From: Clarireedia homoeocarpa
Lineage: Eukaryota > Ascomycota > Leotiomycetes > Helotiales > Rutstroemiaceae
Length of the DNA stretch: 64,000 nt
NCBI GenBank assembly: GCA_001465935.1
Contig: LNKV01000042.1
Coordinates: 481,633 to 545,632 of the forward strand
Reading direction: 5' to 3'
Positions 34,285 to 45,508 of the stretch are shown here, one piece after another; within the stretch, counting starts at the first letter, position 1, and each line of letters opens with the position of its first letter. Made by a program: the position numbers and the translations under genes. The notes under the pieces were generated by a model, which was not told the DNA's origin, did not search any database, and was given only the letters and a program-made list of their open reading frames with translations.

Positions 34285-34714
34285 ATCTGAAATTTTTGGG
34301 TATTTTCGTAATGATCGAGCAGACTGAATCAAAACTATCCGACCAAATTATATGACAATCAAGAAGCTCGAGAAGGTAGAGAGGAAGTGTCGGCTCCAAT
34401 AGTGAAATTAGAAGGCTCGCTTGGGTCGGCTGTTTTTTTTTTTCTTGATAGAATTTTGCTTTTTCTTTGCGGGTCGGAATTGATGTAATAGGTAAATAAG
34501 ATCAAAGATTGGAAGAAAAGAGAATGATTGACGAGGGTCGGAGAGGAATTGTTTTTGAATCTGGGTATCGGTTGGGTTTGATAATGAAAATCGAATTGAG
34601 GCTGTAGTGAAGCAAGTGAATTGAATGGGGTAGTATGTGTATGTGGTATGTGTATGTGTGTGTATGTGTATGGTAAGTTAGAAGGGATTGCTCGGCTGTT
34701 TGTCTCAAGCTGAG

Positions 34715-34894
34715 GTTAAGAGGTACTAGAGGGTTAAGAGGTACTTTGTTAAGAGGTACTTTGTTAAGAGGTACTTTGTTAAGAGGTACTTTGTTAAGAG
34801 GTACTTTGTTAAGAGGTACTTTGTTAAGAGGTACTTTGTTAAAAGGTACTTTGTTAAGAGGTACTTTGTTAAGAGGTACTTTGTTAAGAGGTAG
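34715..34894. repeat. 15-bp minisatellite
   Basis: About ten head-to-tail copies of a 15-bp unit (GTTAAGAGGTACTTT) occur here, with one A-for-G variant, flanked by degenerate copies at each end. Because 15 is a multiple of three, both strands show open frames of pentapeptide repeats; these lack an ATG and are not genes. The array lies 430-610 bp upstream of the Whi5-type start. Confidence 0.9.
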
Positions 34895-35075
34895 AGGGTT
34901 GGAATTCACAGCTTTGGCTTTGGCTCATTCCAGGTTGCTACTGTAACCAGAACAGAACCCGAGCCCGACCGGGGGAGGCAGGGGAGCACGAGGAGTGGCA
35001 GAATTGGAGAAGAATGGCTCGACTAGTAGTGGCATTACTAGTAGTAGTATATTACTGCATTGCTGCATTACTGTA

Positions 35076-35152
35076 CAGAGTGCAGAGTATAGAGTGCAGA
35101 GTATAGAGTGCAGAGTATAGAGTGCAGAGTATAGAGCGCAGAGTATAGAGTG
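35076..35152. repeat. 14-bp minisatellite
   Basis: About five and a half copies of AGAGTGCAGAGTAT occur, with a single-base variant (GCGCAG) in the last full copy. It lies about 180 bp from the 15-bp array, in the same spacer, and has an unrelated unit. Confidence 0.85.
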
Positions 35153-36259
35153 CCAGTCCAGGTCTCTCAAGCTGCGAGGGTGCGTTTTTGGTCGGTCATC
35201 AACGCTCGCTAGGAGGTCAAAGGTACCTGTTTCCGGCTAACACTGGCCAGCAGTTGATCTTACACCACGCTACATCAGGTGTATTTCCGGGCTAGATCAG
35301 CTCAATCAGCTAGGGCAGCTAGGCCGGCTAGGTCAGCTAGCTACTCATGCTAATGTACGAAAGCACCTCTCGTTGCTGTAGGATTACCATCCGCGACACA
35401 CTATTCGCCATACACGTTGTGACTAATCACAGAAGTAGACGCTTGACAGCCTCCTAGGCAAATAGCTCGCAGCTGTAGAAAGTAGACTATGACGGAGCTC
35501 TACGAGGTAGGTGGTGCATCTGTACAAGACAAGCTGCCTAACGCTGCCTAGGTACCTGGGAACACTCGACTGCTTTCATGACTTGTGTGCTGCTTGCTAA
35601 CACTACCTTGATTGATCAACATGCATGCTGCTGTTGCTGCACTGTACATTGTCATTATCAAGAAATCCTGACCTCTTATCGATATACGAAGTATCTTTCC
35701 GTCCTTTACTATAGGTCTGTGTTCAAACCATTCATCCATTCATCCGTCCATTCGTCCATTCGCCCCATTCGGCTGTTCATTCGTTCCTTCTTATTTGTCT
35801 GTCTTCTCTTCCTTGTCACGCTTGTCACGCTTGTCTCCTCGCCCTCTCGCTTCTCGTTTGATCTACCTTTGTTAATTCCCCGTTCAACCACTCATCCCGG
35901 GAAATCCTATTTCCCATCAGTCCATCTGGCCCATTCACACCACCCATCCAAGGAAAGAGCTTCGTCATCCCCAGCTTTAAAAATAAAACGCTCTGACCGA
36001 CCTTGGCACGTGCTTGGAACTCCATTCCCGTATCTGCATATCCACTTATACCACTGAGCTTGTACTTGCATTTGAACAAGGGGTACCAGTACTTCGTACC
36101 TTCCCGAGTATACTTCGTACATCAATCACAACATCAGCTTGCGACTTCAAGTACCTTCCCTCTTTTTGCTTTCAATCGGACATTTCCATTTTCAATGTTC
36201 AATCCAGGACCAATCGCAACCTGAATTCTTGTCTCCCCTTGCATTCATCCAGATAGAGA

Positions 36260-38938
36260 ATGGCCCCCTCCTTCTTGAAGGACCTCAAAAGGCGCTCCAA
36301 GTCTAGTTCCACCAAGGCGACTGATTCGAGTACTGGGGAATCAAAGGGCAGTAGTGGAAGCAATGGCACTTACAACACAGAAAGCAATGGCTTCAATTCG
36401 AGCAAATCACAAACCTCCCTGAATTCTTCTTATAGTGCGAGCACGCCGCCGGCAATGTCAAATTCCATGTCCTCATCAAACCTCAACGGGATCGCGCCAA
36501 CCCGCCCTCCAGTCTCAACAACGAATACCCATCGATATAGCGTCTCTGGCATATCAGGCTTAGGATCCCCTTCCTCAAAATCGGCTCTGCCAGTCTCACC
36601 ATATTCGCCGCGAATATTGTCTATATCCGATAATACATGGGTGAATTTGACCCGCGCCGGTTGCCCAACGCGCTACATAACTAATTGAAAATTGATAGGT
36701 TTACCAAAAAGTCCTATCCATTTATGGCACCATCTCAGATCCCTCCGAAGTTCAGATAGACGGAAACCTTACAGTCAGTAGACTAGACGACGGTTTTCCT
36801 CCAACCTACTGGCCTGTCTCGGAGTCTCATTTCAAAGCTCTGATATACCTCACTCCTGGGCCCAATCGATTGAGGTTCGACTTCACTTCACCTAAGCTGG
36901 CGAATAGCAATTCTCCAAATCCTATTCACTCATCTTTCCTAACACTTCACATGCTACCCACCCTCAACTCACCTCCACTACAATTGGTTATACTTTTAGG
37001 GAAAGATTCCCCAGCTACATTCGATGCGGTGCCGGCGCGAATCGAGAAAGAAGGCAATGGCTTGGAAACTGCCATACGGAAGTTTAGGATGGCAGCTTAC
37101 CTGTATGCAAATTTCCATGATTGGAATATAATATACCTGTTTAGCACTGACATGATACTAGATGGCAGGCTTTCACCGCAGAACAGATGCATCGAAACAA
37201 GCTTGGAAGGAGGACTTTTCGATTCGAAGAAGAATGGATGACCGGCACTTCAAATCACAGAGATCGCGAACAGGGTACAATGAGAAGCGAAGCCAAGGTC
37301 CATGTCATCAGAAGCTCAAAAACAGTGGCGGAGCTTCGGCACCCAGATGTAGCTCAGCAAAATCAGAACGGTACCCGTAGAGGAGACCTTTTCTCCCTCG
37401 CCATGGACGATGTCAGAAATTATTTCCAGCCGAAGCCAGGCCAGAAACAATACGTGTCCGTGCTCCTTCTCGATGCTCATTGGGACAAACAACAAAATCT
37501 CATCCTTGGGCATGCTGCATTAGGTGGTGGAGGTGGAGAGCTGCAGCTAGCTATTTTCGGTAGTCAAGCGCTGCAAAGCTATCCATCTTCGATTGAAGAA
37601 GTTGTTCCTGCCTTTTCGGATTGCACAACTACAGACACAAATTATGTAGCCAATGACTGCAATGAATCGGGCAGCAATTGGGAGGCCGCCAATATTGGTA
37701 TAGGTGCCCATTTACATGAGACAGGACATCTTTTTGGGTGTCCTCATCAGGAGAGCGGAGTGATGCTCCGGGATTATGTCACCCTAAACCGGTCTTTTAC
37801 CATCAGGGAACCTTATTCTACGCGCACAAGATCAAAAGGTGGTCTTGTCCTGCCCAAGGATGAATGCTCTTGGCACAGGCTGGATGTTTTACGTTTTCGA
37901 AGCCACCCATCTTTTGCGCTTCCAACGGATCCTCCGCGAGCCAGCGACGAGTCAATTCAGGTCTGGCCGGTAGATAACGGGAATGTGATTGTGACTGCCC
38001 CTTCTGGTGTTGCATACGTCGAGATCTTTACCGGGAGTGATGATTTATGCCATAATTGGCAAGAATTTGGTGACGGCAATGGCAACGGCCCCATCCAACG
38101 ACAAATTATGCTGACAGAGCAAGATCTGAGAGCCCGACTACCAGAAGATAAAAGGAAAGCAAAGTTGAAAATTTCTGTTAAATCTTTTGGAGGTGGTAGC
38201 CATGAAGTAGAGGATTTTGCACAACTTACGTCGAAAGCAAGCAAGCTGAAATTAAAAAATGGACAGATGGCCTTCAGAAGCTGTAAGCTTGGGGCTTCGC
38301 AGATGGAAGGAAGTCAACCAGTTGAGGTCATATTTGACAGTGCCGTACAAACAAAGTTGATGACATCAGTCAGAGTGTGAGTGTATTTTCTCTTGGTCTC
38401 GTTCTTAGAGTTATCGCACCAAGCTGTATTCATCAAATCATACTAACATAGAATTGTAGATGGTCAGGCTTTGCGCTTGATGGTATTGAATTTTTCTATG
38501 AGGATGCAACATCACAAGTCTTTGGTAAAAGAGGAGGGTCACCTGGAGATTTTGGTTTGGGTGAGTTCTGTGCATTATGCCTACACCTCTGCAATGCTGA
38601 TATTCTGGCAGATACTCGTCGGGGAGAATACATCACTGGATTCTACGTGAGGAGCGGCTTGTGGTTGGATGGTATTGCAATCATGACTAGTTTAGGCAGG
38701 AAGTCCCAAGTGTTTGGAAATCCCAATGGCGGATCTGGGTGAGTTATATTTTCTTGTTTACTATCCAAACGGATTTGATGTCCCTTGCTCTTGGGCATTG
38801 ATCTTCTTTGATTTACGATCGGTAGCACTGACACTTTCCAGGCACACTTTGATACCACCAAGAGGATATAGCATTGCTGGCGTTTCAGGTTCATGTGCTG
38901 CGTGGGTTGACGGTTTTGGCATCATCCTCACTAGATGA
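36260..38938 (+). CDS. metzincin-type zinc metalloprotease fused to a jacalin-like lectin domain
   Basis: Six exons give 774 residues: 36260-36640, 36699-37102, 37162-38376, 38460-38560, 38612-38738 and 38842-38938. The first 120 residues are Ser/Thr/Asn-rich and lack a signal peptide. A beta-rich domain follows (VLSIYGTISDPSEVQIDGNL to LIYLTPGPNRLRFDF). The peptidase region contains the full metzincin zinc site HETGHLFGCPH (HExxHxxGxxH), followed by ESGVMLRDY as a Met-turn candidate. The C-terminus is a jacalin-type beta-prism (FGKRGGSPGDFGLDTRRGEYI, GFYVRSGLWLDGIAI, then GVSGSCAAWVDGFGIIL). The arrangement matches the fungal putative-peptidase family that includes yeast Zmp1-like proteins. 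Substrate and location are unknown; the lack of a secretion signal points to an intracellular or unconventionally released protein. Confidence 0.85.
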
Positions 38939-39615
38939 TCATAATATATTAATGGGCGTATGATTGGTAAAATACCCTTAGGAATGGTAATGGCAAATGC
39001 TGGGAATTTAACCATTATCGATATTGTATAAAAGGTTTGGAACGACATGGTTCGAGGGTCTTTGGAAAGACCAGCCTACTATATATATCACTTTGATGCT
39101 TTTAAAAGCAGTTAAGTCCCACGCCATCACTTGATGGTGGGATGGGCATATCTTTAGGAAGTGTTTAGAATATATCCCATGGCTTATTCCTCCAATTTGT
39201 GGCCTATGCTTTAGCTATTTCAATGATGCTGCTGGCAGTCGGAAGGGTAAGTAGTGACGGTATATGGAGGCTATTTACAATTATTAAATGTGTGAATAAT
39301 CCCCATGTCACTTACTTGGAAGACAAATAGTAGGTAATTTTTCATGTCATGTGGTAATGATCCGGGATGGGGTTTTAAAGTTCAAGGTTTTTCTCGTGCT
39401 GCGCCTTTGTGCCTTGTTCAGTAGTGTGGCTTCGCTCAACGTCATGGGTTCGGTGCTAAGAAAAACCAAGCTCTTTCTACGAGTTAACAAAAAGCGAACC
39501 AACTCATGAAGGACCTGCTGTCGACAAGCTAATAAACAACCAACACTCACGACTTTGTTACCTATAATCTACTCCATCTTCCCCGAATAATTATCTGTCA
39601 ATCCCACCAGACAAG
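38939..39615. other. intergenic region upstream of phosphatidylserine synthase
   Basis: These 677 bp lie between two genes on the same strand. A near-perfect hairpin (CCATCA/TGATGG within a longer TCCCA...TGGGA stem) lies at about 39116-39142. It may belong to the end of the upstream transcript. No gene is supported. Confidence 0.35.
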
Positions 39616-40547
39616 ATGTCGAAAAGAAATAGTGCCAATGCCCCGAATGGCGCAACAAAACAATCACCTGGTACGTTTGCGATTGCCCCTCGCTCGTTCA
39701 CGGTGACTATGCTGGATGAGATTTGAAGGCGTATAGCTGACTTGATGCAGCCGAAGATAAGCAGAAGAGACTGCTGGAGAAGGATACCGGACACTTCTCT
39801 ATGATTAAGATGTTGCATCTTGCAGACCTCATCACCGAACTCAATGGTACTACCCATCCGCGCTTACACACTCCATATACATTTATATACATTATACACA
39901 CAAAACATACTAACCAACTGGGAATCAGGTTTCTGCGGTGTCATGTCGATATTCTCTTCAATGCGATATTGTCTCGGCCCGCCCTCTTCACACACAAATC
40001 TCTGGGCAGCGTTGGCTTTCATGCCATTCGGGTTGTTCTTCGATTTCATGGATGGGAAGGTTGCGAGATGGAGGAAGAAGAGCAGTTTGATGGGACAGGA
40101 GCTTGATTCTTTGGCGGATCTGGTAATTCCTTCTCTTCTCGTTCTTGGTGTGCAGAAGTGCTAATATACCAATCATAGGTATCCTTCGGAGTATCCCCTG
40201 CCGCAGCTGCCTTCGCCATTGGTCTTCGTACTCCCGTCGACCATCTCTTCCTCACCTTCTTTGTCCTTTGCGGCCTTACTCGTCTCGCTCGCTTCAACAT
40301 CACTGTTGCCAATGTCCCCAAAGACGCAACTGGAAAGAGTCAATACTTTGAAGGCACCCCTATCCCAACTTCTCTCTCCATTGCTGCGTTGATGGCATAC
40401 TGGGTTTCTAAGGGTTGGATCTTGGATAATGTCCCTCTTGGAACTGTGGCTACTGGCACGTCCTTCGAGTTCCATCCTGTGGTAGGCTTGTTTGTGCTTA
40501 GTGGGATTTTGATGACTAGCAAGACTATACATATCCCTAAGCCTTGA
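39616..40547 (+). CDS. CHO1: CDP-diacylglycerol-serine O-phosphatidyltransferase (phosphatidylserine synthase)
   Basis: This membrane enzyme makes phosphatidylserine from CDP-diacylglycerol and serine in the ER. Four exons give about 240 residues. The CDP-alcohol phosphatidyltransferase signature is complete: DGKVARWRKKSSLMGQELDS then LAD, that is DGxxAR-x8-G-x3-D-x3-D, with all catalytic Asp residues. It lies after an N-terminal hydrophilic lead (MSKRNSANAPNGATKQSP) and the first helix (FCGVMSIFSSMRYCLG). Further hydrophobic segments are LWAALAFMPFGLFFDFM, AAAAFAIGL, HLFLTFFVLCGLTRLARF, SLSIAALMAYWV and VVGLFVLSGILM. Introns fall at 39671-39751 (approximately), before GFCGVM, and between DL and VSFG. 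The fungal-type synthase has no mammalian equivalent. Confidence 0.93.
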
Positions 40548-41083
40548 TTGAAGTTATAGTCTTGTTGCTTTACTGAGAGTTATGATGGTAACATATGGAT
40601 ACAAGGGGCGAGAATATACATAAAGGGTTTTGGCGGGCGGGAGGGTAGATGATGCATGGATTATGATACCTAAATGTTCACGAAACGGTGCGATGCACCC
40701 AATAAAAACAGTCCTCTTCGTATATCCCATTAAAAATGATTGGATTCACTGTGCATGTAAAATTTCACGTCCTCTACGGACCTCCAGGGCATGCAGAACA
40801 TAGTCTACAGTATCAATACCGTGTGTACCATTTCTATTTACCATGTTTACCTTCAAAATCGCATTCGAAAACCATATTTCGAACAAGCCTGAACTTTGAC
40901 GACGTTCAGTTCCAAGAGCTCAATTCCCTCTCTTAAACACGGCATTGTAAGATTGATGAAGAAAGTACACTTTTTGCATTTTTTGCACAGAAGTTCTTAT
41001 ATCGCAGCAACCCAGGTCATACCTACAAACACATTCCATAACGCCATATACCCAGAGCTTTATCTCTTCCACTTACTCTACAT
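40548..41083. other. convergent 3' intergenic region
   Basis: This is the 536-bp tail-to-tail spacer between phosphatidylserine synthase and GAR1. Small plus-strand open frames have no domain support, and no repeat is seen. Confidence 0.35.
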
Positions 41084-41888
41084 TTAACGTCCCCTCGAAA
41101 ACCCACCTCTCGCAGCACCACGACCGCCTCGGGGGGTGAATCCACCTCCACTGCCACCCCTCGAGAATCCTCCACCTCCTCTTCCACCCCGGGGTGTGAA
41201 TCCACCTCTTCCTCTTGGTGCACCTCCTGCGCCACCTCTTCCGCCTCGCATGGGTCCACCTCTACCACCCCTAGCACCACCGGCTCTCTTTGGTTTTGGT
41301 GCTCCTGGCGGTGGCTTGGGCTTAGGCAGGAACTTCTCTAAAGGAAGTAGTTTGTCGCCGCCAATGTAGAATTTGTCGCCGGTTTTGAACGAGGTAGCTT
41401 GGATACCTTCGGTGGGTTTGATAGTAAAATAGACTTGGTTGATGGGACCGAGGATCTCGTCGACTTTGCCGATTGAGGTCTGAATTGTGTTAGTGTGTGC
41501 ATTTTCGAACGCGCATTCCAATTTTGAGTGACTTGCCTTATTTTCTAGGTATATTGGTGCGTTAAAGTAGGGGATTTTGGTGTTGATTGACTCGCAGACA
41601 ATTTCTCCTTCGCAGGCATGGAGGAAAGATCCCATAGCTGAGGCATTGTTAGCAATTGGCACAGGAGAATTGAGCCGAAGTTGGCCTACCAAGGACATCT
41701 GACGGAGGGCCATTGTCTCTTTGCTGGAAACCACCGCGTCCTATAATAAATGTTAGAATCTTTGCGCACAATGGATAGAGCTCAAACGTACCTCCACCGC
41801 GGCCACCACCGAATCCACCGCCGAATCCTCCTCTGCCTCCAGCATTTGCGCCCGTACCACGGCCTCTTGATCCACCTCGGAAAGACAT
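41084..41888 (-). CDS. GAR1: H/ACA snoRNP protein Gar1
   Basis: Gar1 is a core protein of H/ACA ribonucleoproteins, which pseudouridylate rRNA in the nucleolus. About 215 residues come from four exons. Both ends are Gly/Arg-rich RGG domains: the N-terminal one (MSFRGGSRGRGTGANAGG, interrupted by an intron) and a long C-terminal one ending GGFSRGR. The central conserved domain contains DVLEMGSFLHACEGEIVCES and KIPYFNAPIYLENK. After the next intron it continues TSIGKVDEILGPINQVYFTI, then KTGDKFYIGGDKLLPLEKFL. This is the standard Gar1 plan. The gene is divergent from the threonyl-tRNA synthetase gene with 325 bp between starts. Confidence 0.95.
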
Positions 41889-42213
41889 TGTTAATTGGTT
41901 GTCGACTTTTCGAGGGTGTTTTGTCGGTATCTTTGGATAGGCACAAAAATTGAAGCTCTCCAAAATTTCAAAAATTATTCCAAGCGAAGATTGGGTAGCG
42001 TAGTCATGGACAATTTTCATTGGTTGATTAAGTCCCTGGCTGCAACTCTTGACGCTCAGACCAGTACAACTCTCGCTGAGTCACTGGCTGTACCTATCAA
42101 ATGAAAGGTGGAGGGGAGTCATAAAATAATTAATTGTCCAAATACACCGACGTGTTTGTGCTTTACTTTCCCAAATTACAACAAATTACTCGCAGACAAT
42201 TTATCTCGACATC
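41889..42213. promoter_or_regulatory. 325-bp divergent promoter of GAR1 and threonyl-tRNA synthetase
   Basis: This spacer separates two translation and ribosome genes transcribed in opposite directions, so coordinated control is plausible. An AATAATTAATTG-type AT-rich tract lies about 85 bp before the synthetase start. No specific factor site was recognised with confidence. Confidence 0.5.
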
Positions 42214-44614
42214 ATGGATCAAGCTAAGGAGGCAGTCGAGAAGGTTACAGAAGGCGTTAAAAAGGTCGCCGTGGGAGAGAAAAAACAGAAACCAAAGAAG
42301 ACAGGAGGGGATGGTGGGGTTGATGCGGGACCTTTGGAGCTCAACCCTCCGCCAGAATTCATTGCTCATCGCATAGCAGTTTTCGATAGACTAAAGGCCA
42401 AATACGATGAAGAGATTGCTGCCAAACCAAGAGAACCTATCACCATTACACTTGCAGATGGCACAATCAAACAAGGAACAGCTTGGGAGACAACACCTGC
42501 ACAAATCGCAGAGGGCATCTCGAAGAGCCTGCTGAAACGCACAGTTATTGCGAAGTTGAACGACGACCCGGAACAGCTCTGGGATCTGGAGAGGCCTTTG
42601 GAGAAGGATTGTAAGCTTGAATTGCTTCCTTTCGAAGATGAGTTGGGTAAGAAGGTCTTCTGGCACTCCAGTGCCCACATTCTTGGAGAAGCTTCAGAAA
42701 GAAGATTTGGTTGTAGTCTGTGTATTGGTCCTCCAGTTGACAACGGTTTCTACTATGAGATGGGTCTGCCAGGTGGTGCAGCAGTCCAACAATCTGACTG
42801 GAAACCATTGGAGACTTTGGTCAGCCAGATTGTCAAGGAGAAGCAAAAGTTCGAACGACTAGTTCTTTCGAAAGAGGATCTCCTCGAGATGTTTAAGGAC
42901 AACAAGTATAAGCAGCACATTATTAAGGACAAAATTCCAGATGGCACTTCCACAACAGTTTACCGTAACGGACCCCTGATTGATTTATGTCGAGGTCCCC
43001 ACGTTCCCAACACTGGTAGAATCGAAACATTCGCTATCATGAAGAATTCAGCATCATATTTCCTTGGTGACAAGGACAATGATTCTTTACAGAGAATCTA
43101 CGGTGTTTCATTCCCGGACAAGAAGCAAATGGCTGAGCACAAAAAATTCTTGGAAGAGGCCGCAAAACGTGATCACCGAAAGATTGGCAAGGACCAGGAA
43201 TTATTCTTCTTCCACGAATTATCCCCTGGGTCTGCAATGTGGCTTCCGCATGGAGCAATTGTCTATAATACCATTATGGAGTTTCTCAGAGACCAATACT
43301 GGATGCGTGGTTACAAGGAAGTCATTACACCAAACATGTACAACGCAGAACTATGGAAAGCTTCTGGTCATTGGGCTTACTATAAGGACGATATGTTCAC
43401 GTTTTCATCTGAGAAGGATACCTTTGCTTTGAAGCCAATGAACTGTCCTGGTCACTGCCTTATGTTCGACCACCGAGAGCGAAGTCACCGTGAACTGCCA
43501 TTGCGAGTTGCTGACTTCGGTGTTCTTCACCGTAACGAGGCCTCTGGTGCCCTTTCAGGTTTGACAAGAGTACGAAGGTTCCAACAAGATGATGCACATA
43601 TTTTCTGCCGAGAAGATCAAATCAAGGACGAAATCTCCGGTGTGTTCGAATTCCTCAAATCTGTGTATGGACTTCTGGGCTTTACCTTCAAGTTGAAGCT
43701 TTCCACACGTCCGGAGAAGTACATGGGCGCGCTTGCCAAGTGGGACATGGCAGAGAGCATTCTGCGACAAGCTTTGGATGAATTTAAGGAAACAGAGGGC
43801 GGTGTACCTTGGGAGTTGAATGAGGGTGATGGAGCCTTCTACGGACCAAAGATTGACATTACTATTTGCGATTCGCTGAAGAGAGACTGGCAATGCGCTA
43901 CAATCCAGCTAGACTTCCAGTTGCCAGAGAACTTCGGTCTTGAATATGTCACTTCGGAGGCTGCTGTCAAGAGAGAAGTCACTGAAGAAGCCAAACCAAA
44001 GAAAGCAGTTCCAACCGCTTCTTCAGACTCAGCTGCCCCTGTCACAAAAGAAAGAGTCATCAAGCCGCTTTCACCAGGTTGCGCGAGACCAGTCATGATC
44101 CACCGTGCCATGGCAGGTAGTATTGAGCGCTTTACTGCAATCCTGATCGAGCATTTCGCCGGTAAATGGCCTTTCTGGTTAAGTCCTCGACAAATTCTCG
44201 TCATCCCAGTCGGTGTGGGATATTATGAATACGCCAAAGAAGTCGGAGACATTTTCACCAAGCAACGTATGCACGTTGAAGTCGACCTTAGTGGTAACAC
44301 TCTGCAAAAGAAGATCCGTACAGGTCAATTGGCGCAGTACAACTTCATTTTCGGTAAGTAGTTCACGTCTCTATACCCTACAAATCTCCTGATTGAACAA
44401 GAATGCTAACCATCGAAAAATAGTCGTCGGAGACACAGAAATGAAGGGCAGAGAAGTCAATGTCCGAAACCGCGATGATACGTCTACACAAGACAGAGGC
44501 AAGCCCATTCCGCTTCAAGAAGCAATTGAGAAGCTCGTTGCTCTGCGTGATGAGAAGCGTTCGGATAATCCTTTCCCAGGTGAGGCGAAGGTTGAGAAGA
44601 AGGCTGAAGCGTGA
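42214..44614 (+). CDS. THS1: threonyl-tRNA synthetase
   Basis: This class II aminoacyl-tRNA synthetase has 776 residues from two exons (42214-44353 and 44424-44614). The N-terminus is Lys-rich without a clear mitochondrial presequence, so the product is probably cytosolic; an alternative mitochondrial start is not visible. A TGS domain (ITITLADGTIKQGTAWETTP) is followed by the editing domain with HSSAHILGEA and LCRGPHVPNTGRI. The catalytic core has the zinc cysteine in MKPMNCPGHCLMF, motif 2 in LHRNEASGALSGLTRVRRFQ and motif 3 in HRAMAGSIERFTAIL. A Lys/Pro/Ala-rich insertion of about 30 residues lies between EYVTSEA and the RPVMIHRA segment. The anticodon-binding domain is completed by the last exon (VVGDTEMKGREVNVRNRDD). 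Identity is certain. Confidence 0.97.
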
Positions 44615-45508
44615 GAAGGGAAAAGGGCTCATACATTGCTTTTGGGGAAATGCGGGATGATGAAGTAGGATGGAATGAAGCTGATTATATCTGATCTGCT
44701 TTGGGTTTGTGAACGATGGCTGGAAGAGACGAAGACGGAACATGATTTGTGGGTCCAACAGATAGGCGATTGCATGTCTTTTGCGATATGGATGTGTTAG
44801 ACATAGCGTCGGATCTACTGCGTAGATGATATGAATGATGAGGGAGCAGCTTCATACTCATGCATCCTCGATCTGGTCTTCATACATATTCAAAGCCAAT
44901 ATGCTTATTTATACTCACGCGTACATGCGAGCCAAGATGCATAGATGACGCCCAGAACGGTTCTTGCGACCCCTGAAATCACACCCTCCCCCATTTTCAA
45001 AACAGGCCACGAACAAAGCACATAGTTCCATATTGTTATTAACATAAAACATAAGACACGACAAAAATATCATTGTATTCGTGTTTCCAAAGTGTTAAAA
45101 GACATACATACTTGCATCAGATAGCAGCAGTACCATAGTAGCAAAAGTCTACCACAATCAAACAAACAGACCAAAAATCAAATCTCAATAGAGTTCATGC
45201 AGACAGACATTCCTCCTGCAATCATATAACGATTGTACCAGATCCGTTTTCCCTTCCACCTGCCTGACCTCCCCGGGCCCCATTTTTGTTTCCCATGCCG
45301 TAGTAGAGCTTCCCTGCCCTCCACCCACCCACCCCGTCCGTCCATCCAAATGTGCCTCCCAAAGTCCCATCCTTCTTTCCTTCCGATTGATCGGTCTAAT
45401 AACCCTACAGTACAGTACAAGTATATCCCATCATTCCCATTTCCCATGTCCATAGCCCATTTCTAACCTATGCCAGATTTCATCATTCAAATCCAGTACA
45501 CCCAATGT
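44615..45508. other. convergent 3' intergenic region
   Basis: This is the 894-bp tail-to-tail spacer between ThrRS and the SLM1-like gene. Low-complexity C/T-rich sequence lies around 45240-45400. Open frames there have no protein-family character. Confidence 0.35.

Larger units (their letters stand above)
34285..36259. other. 1.98-kb divergent intergenic region rich in tandem repeats
   Basis: This is the longest spacer between the Whi5-type gene and the metzincin-jacalin gene. Besides the two minisatellites listed separately, it contains a TG-rich microsatellite (about 34625-34675). It also contains a cluster of CAGCTAG-type heptamers (35305-35342) and short ATTCATCC/ATTCGTCC repeats (35730-35770). 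Many small open frames here carry only low-complexity sequence. A C/T-rich stretch just before 36260 is a likely core promoter for the metalloprotease gene. Confidence 0.5.

Noticed and set aside
34715..34894. Regularly repeated units that might suggest a CRISPR array
   Set aside because: Copies are directly adjacent with no unique spacers, and the genome is a fungus. It is a minisatellite.
34502..34909. 135-codon minus-strand frame of repeated PLNKV pentapeptides, with LLRGT repeats on the other strand
   Set aside because: It is produced by a 15-bp non-coding minisatellite whose unit length is a multiple of three; there is no ATG and both strands are equally open.
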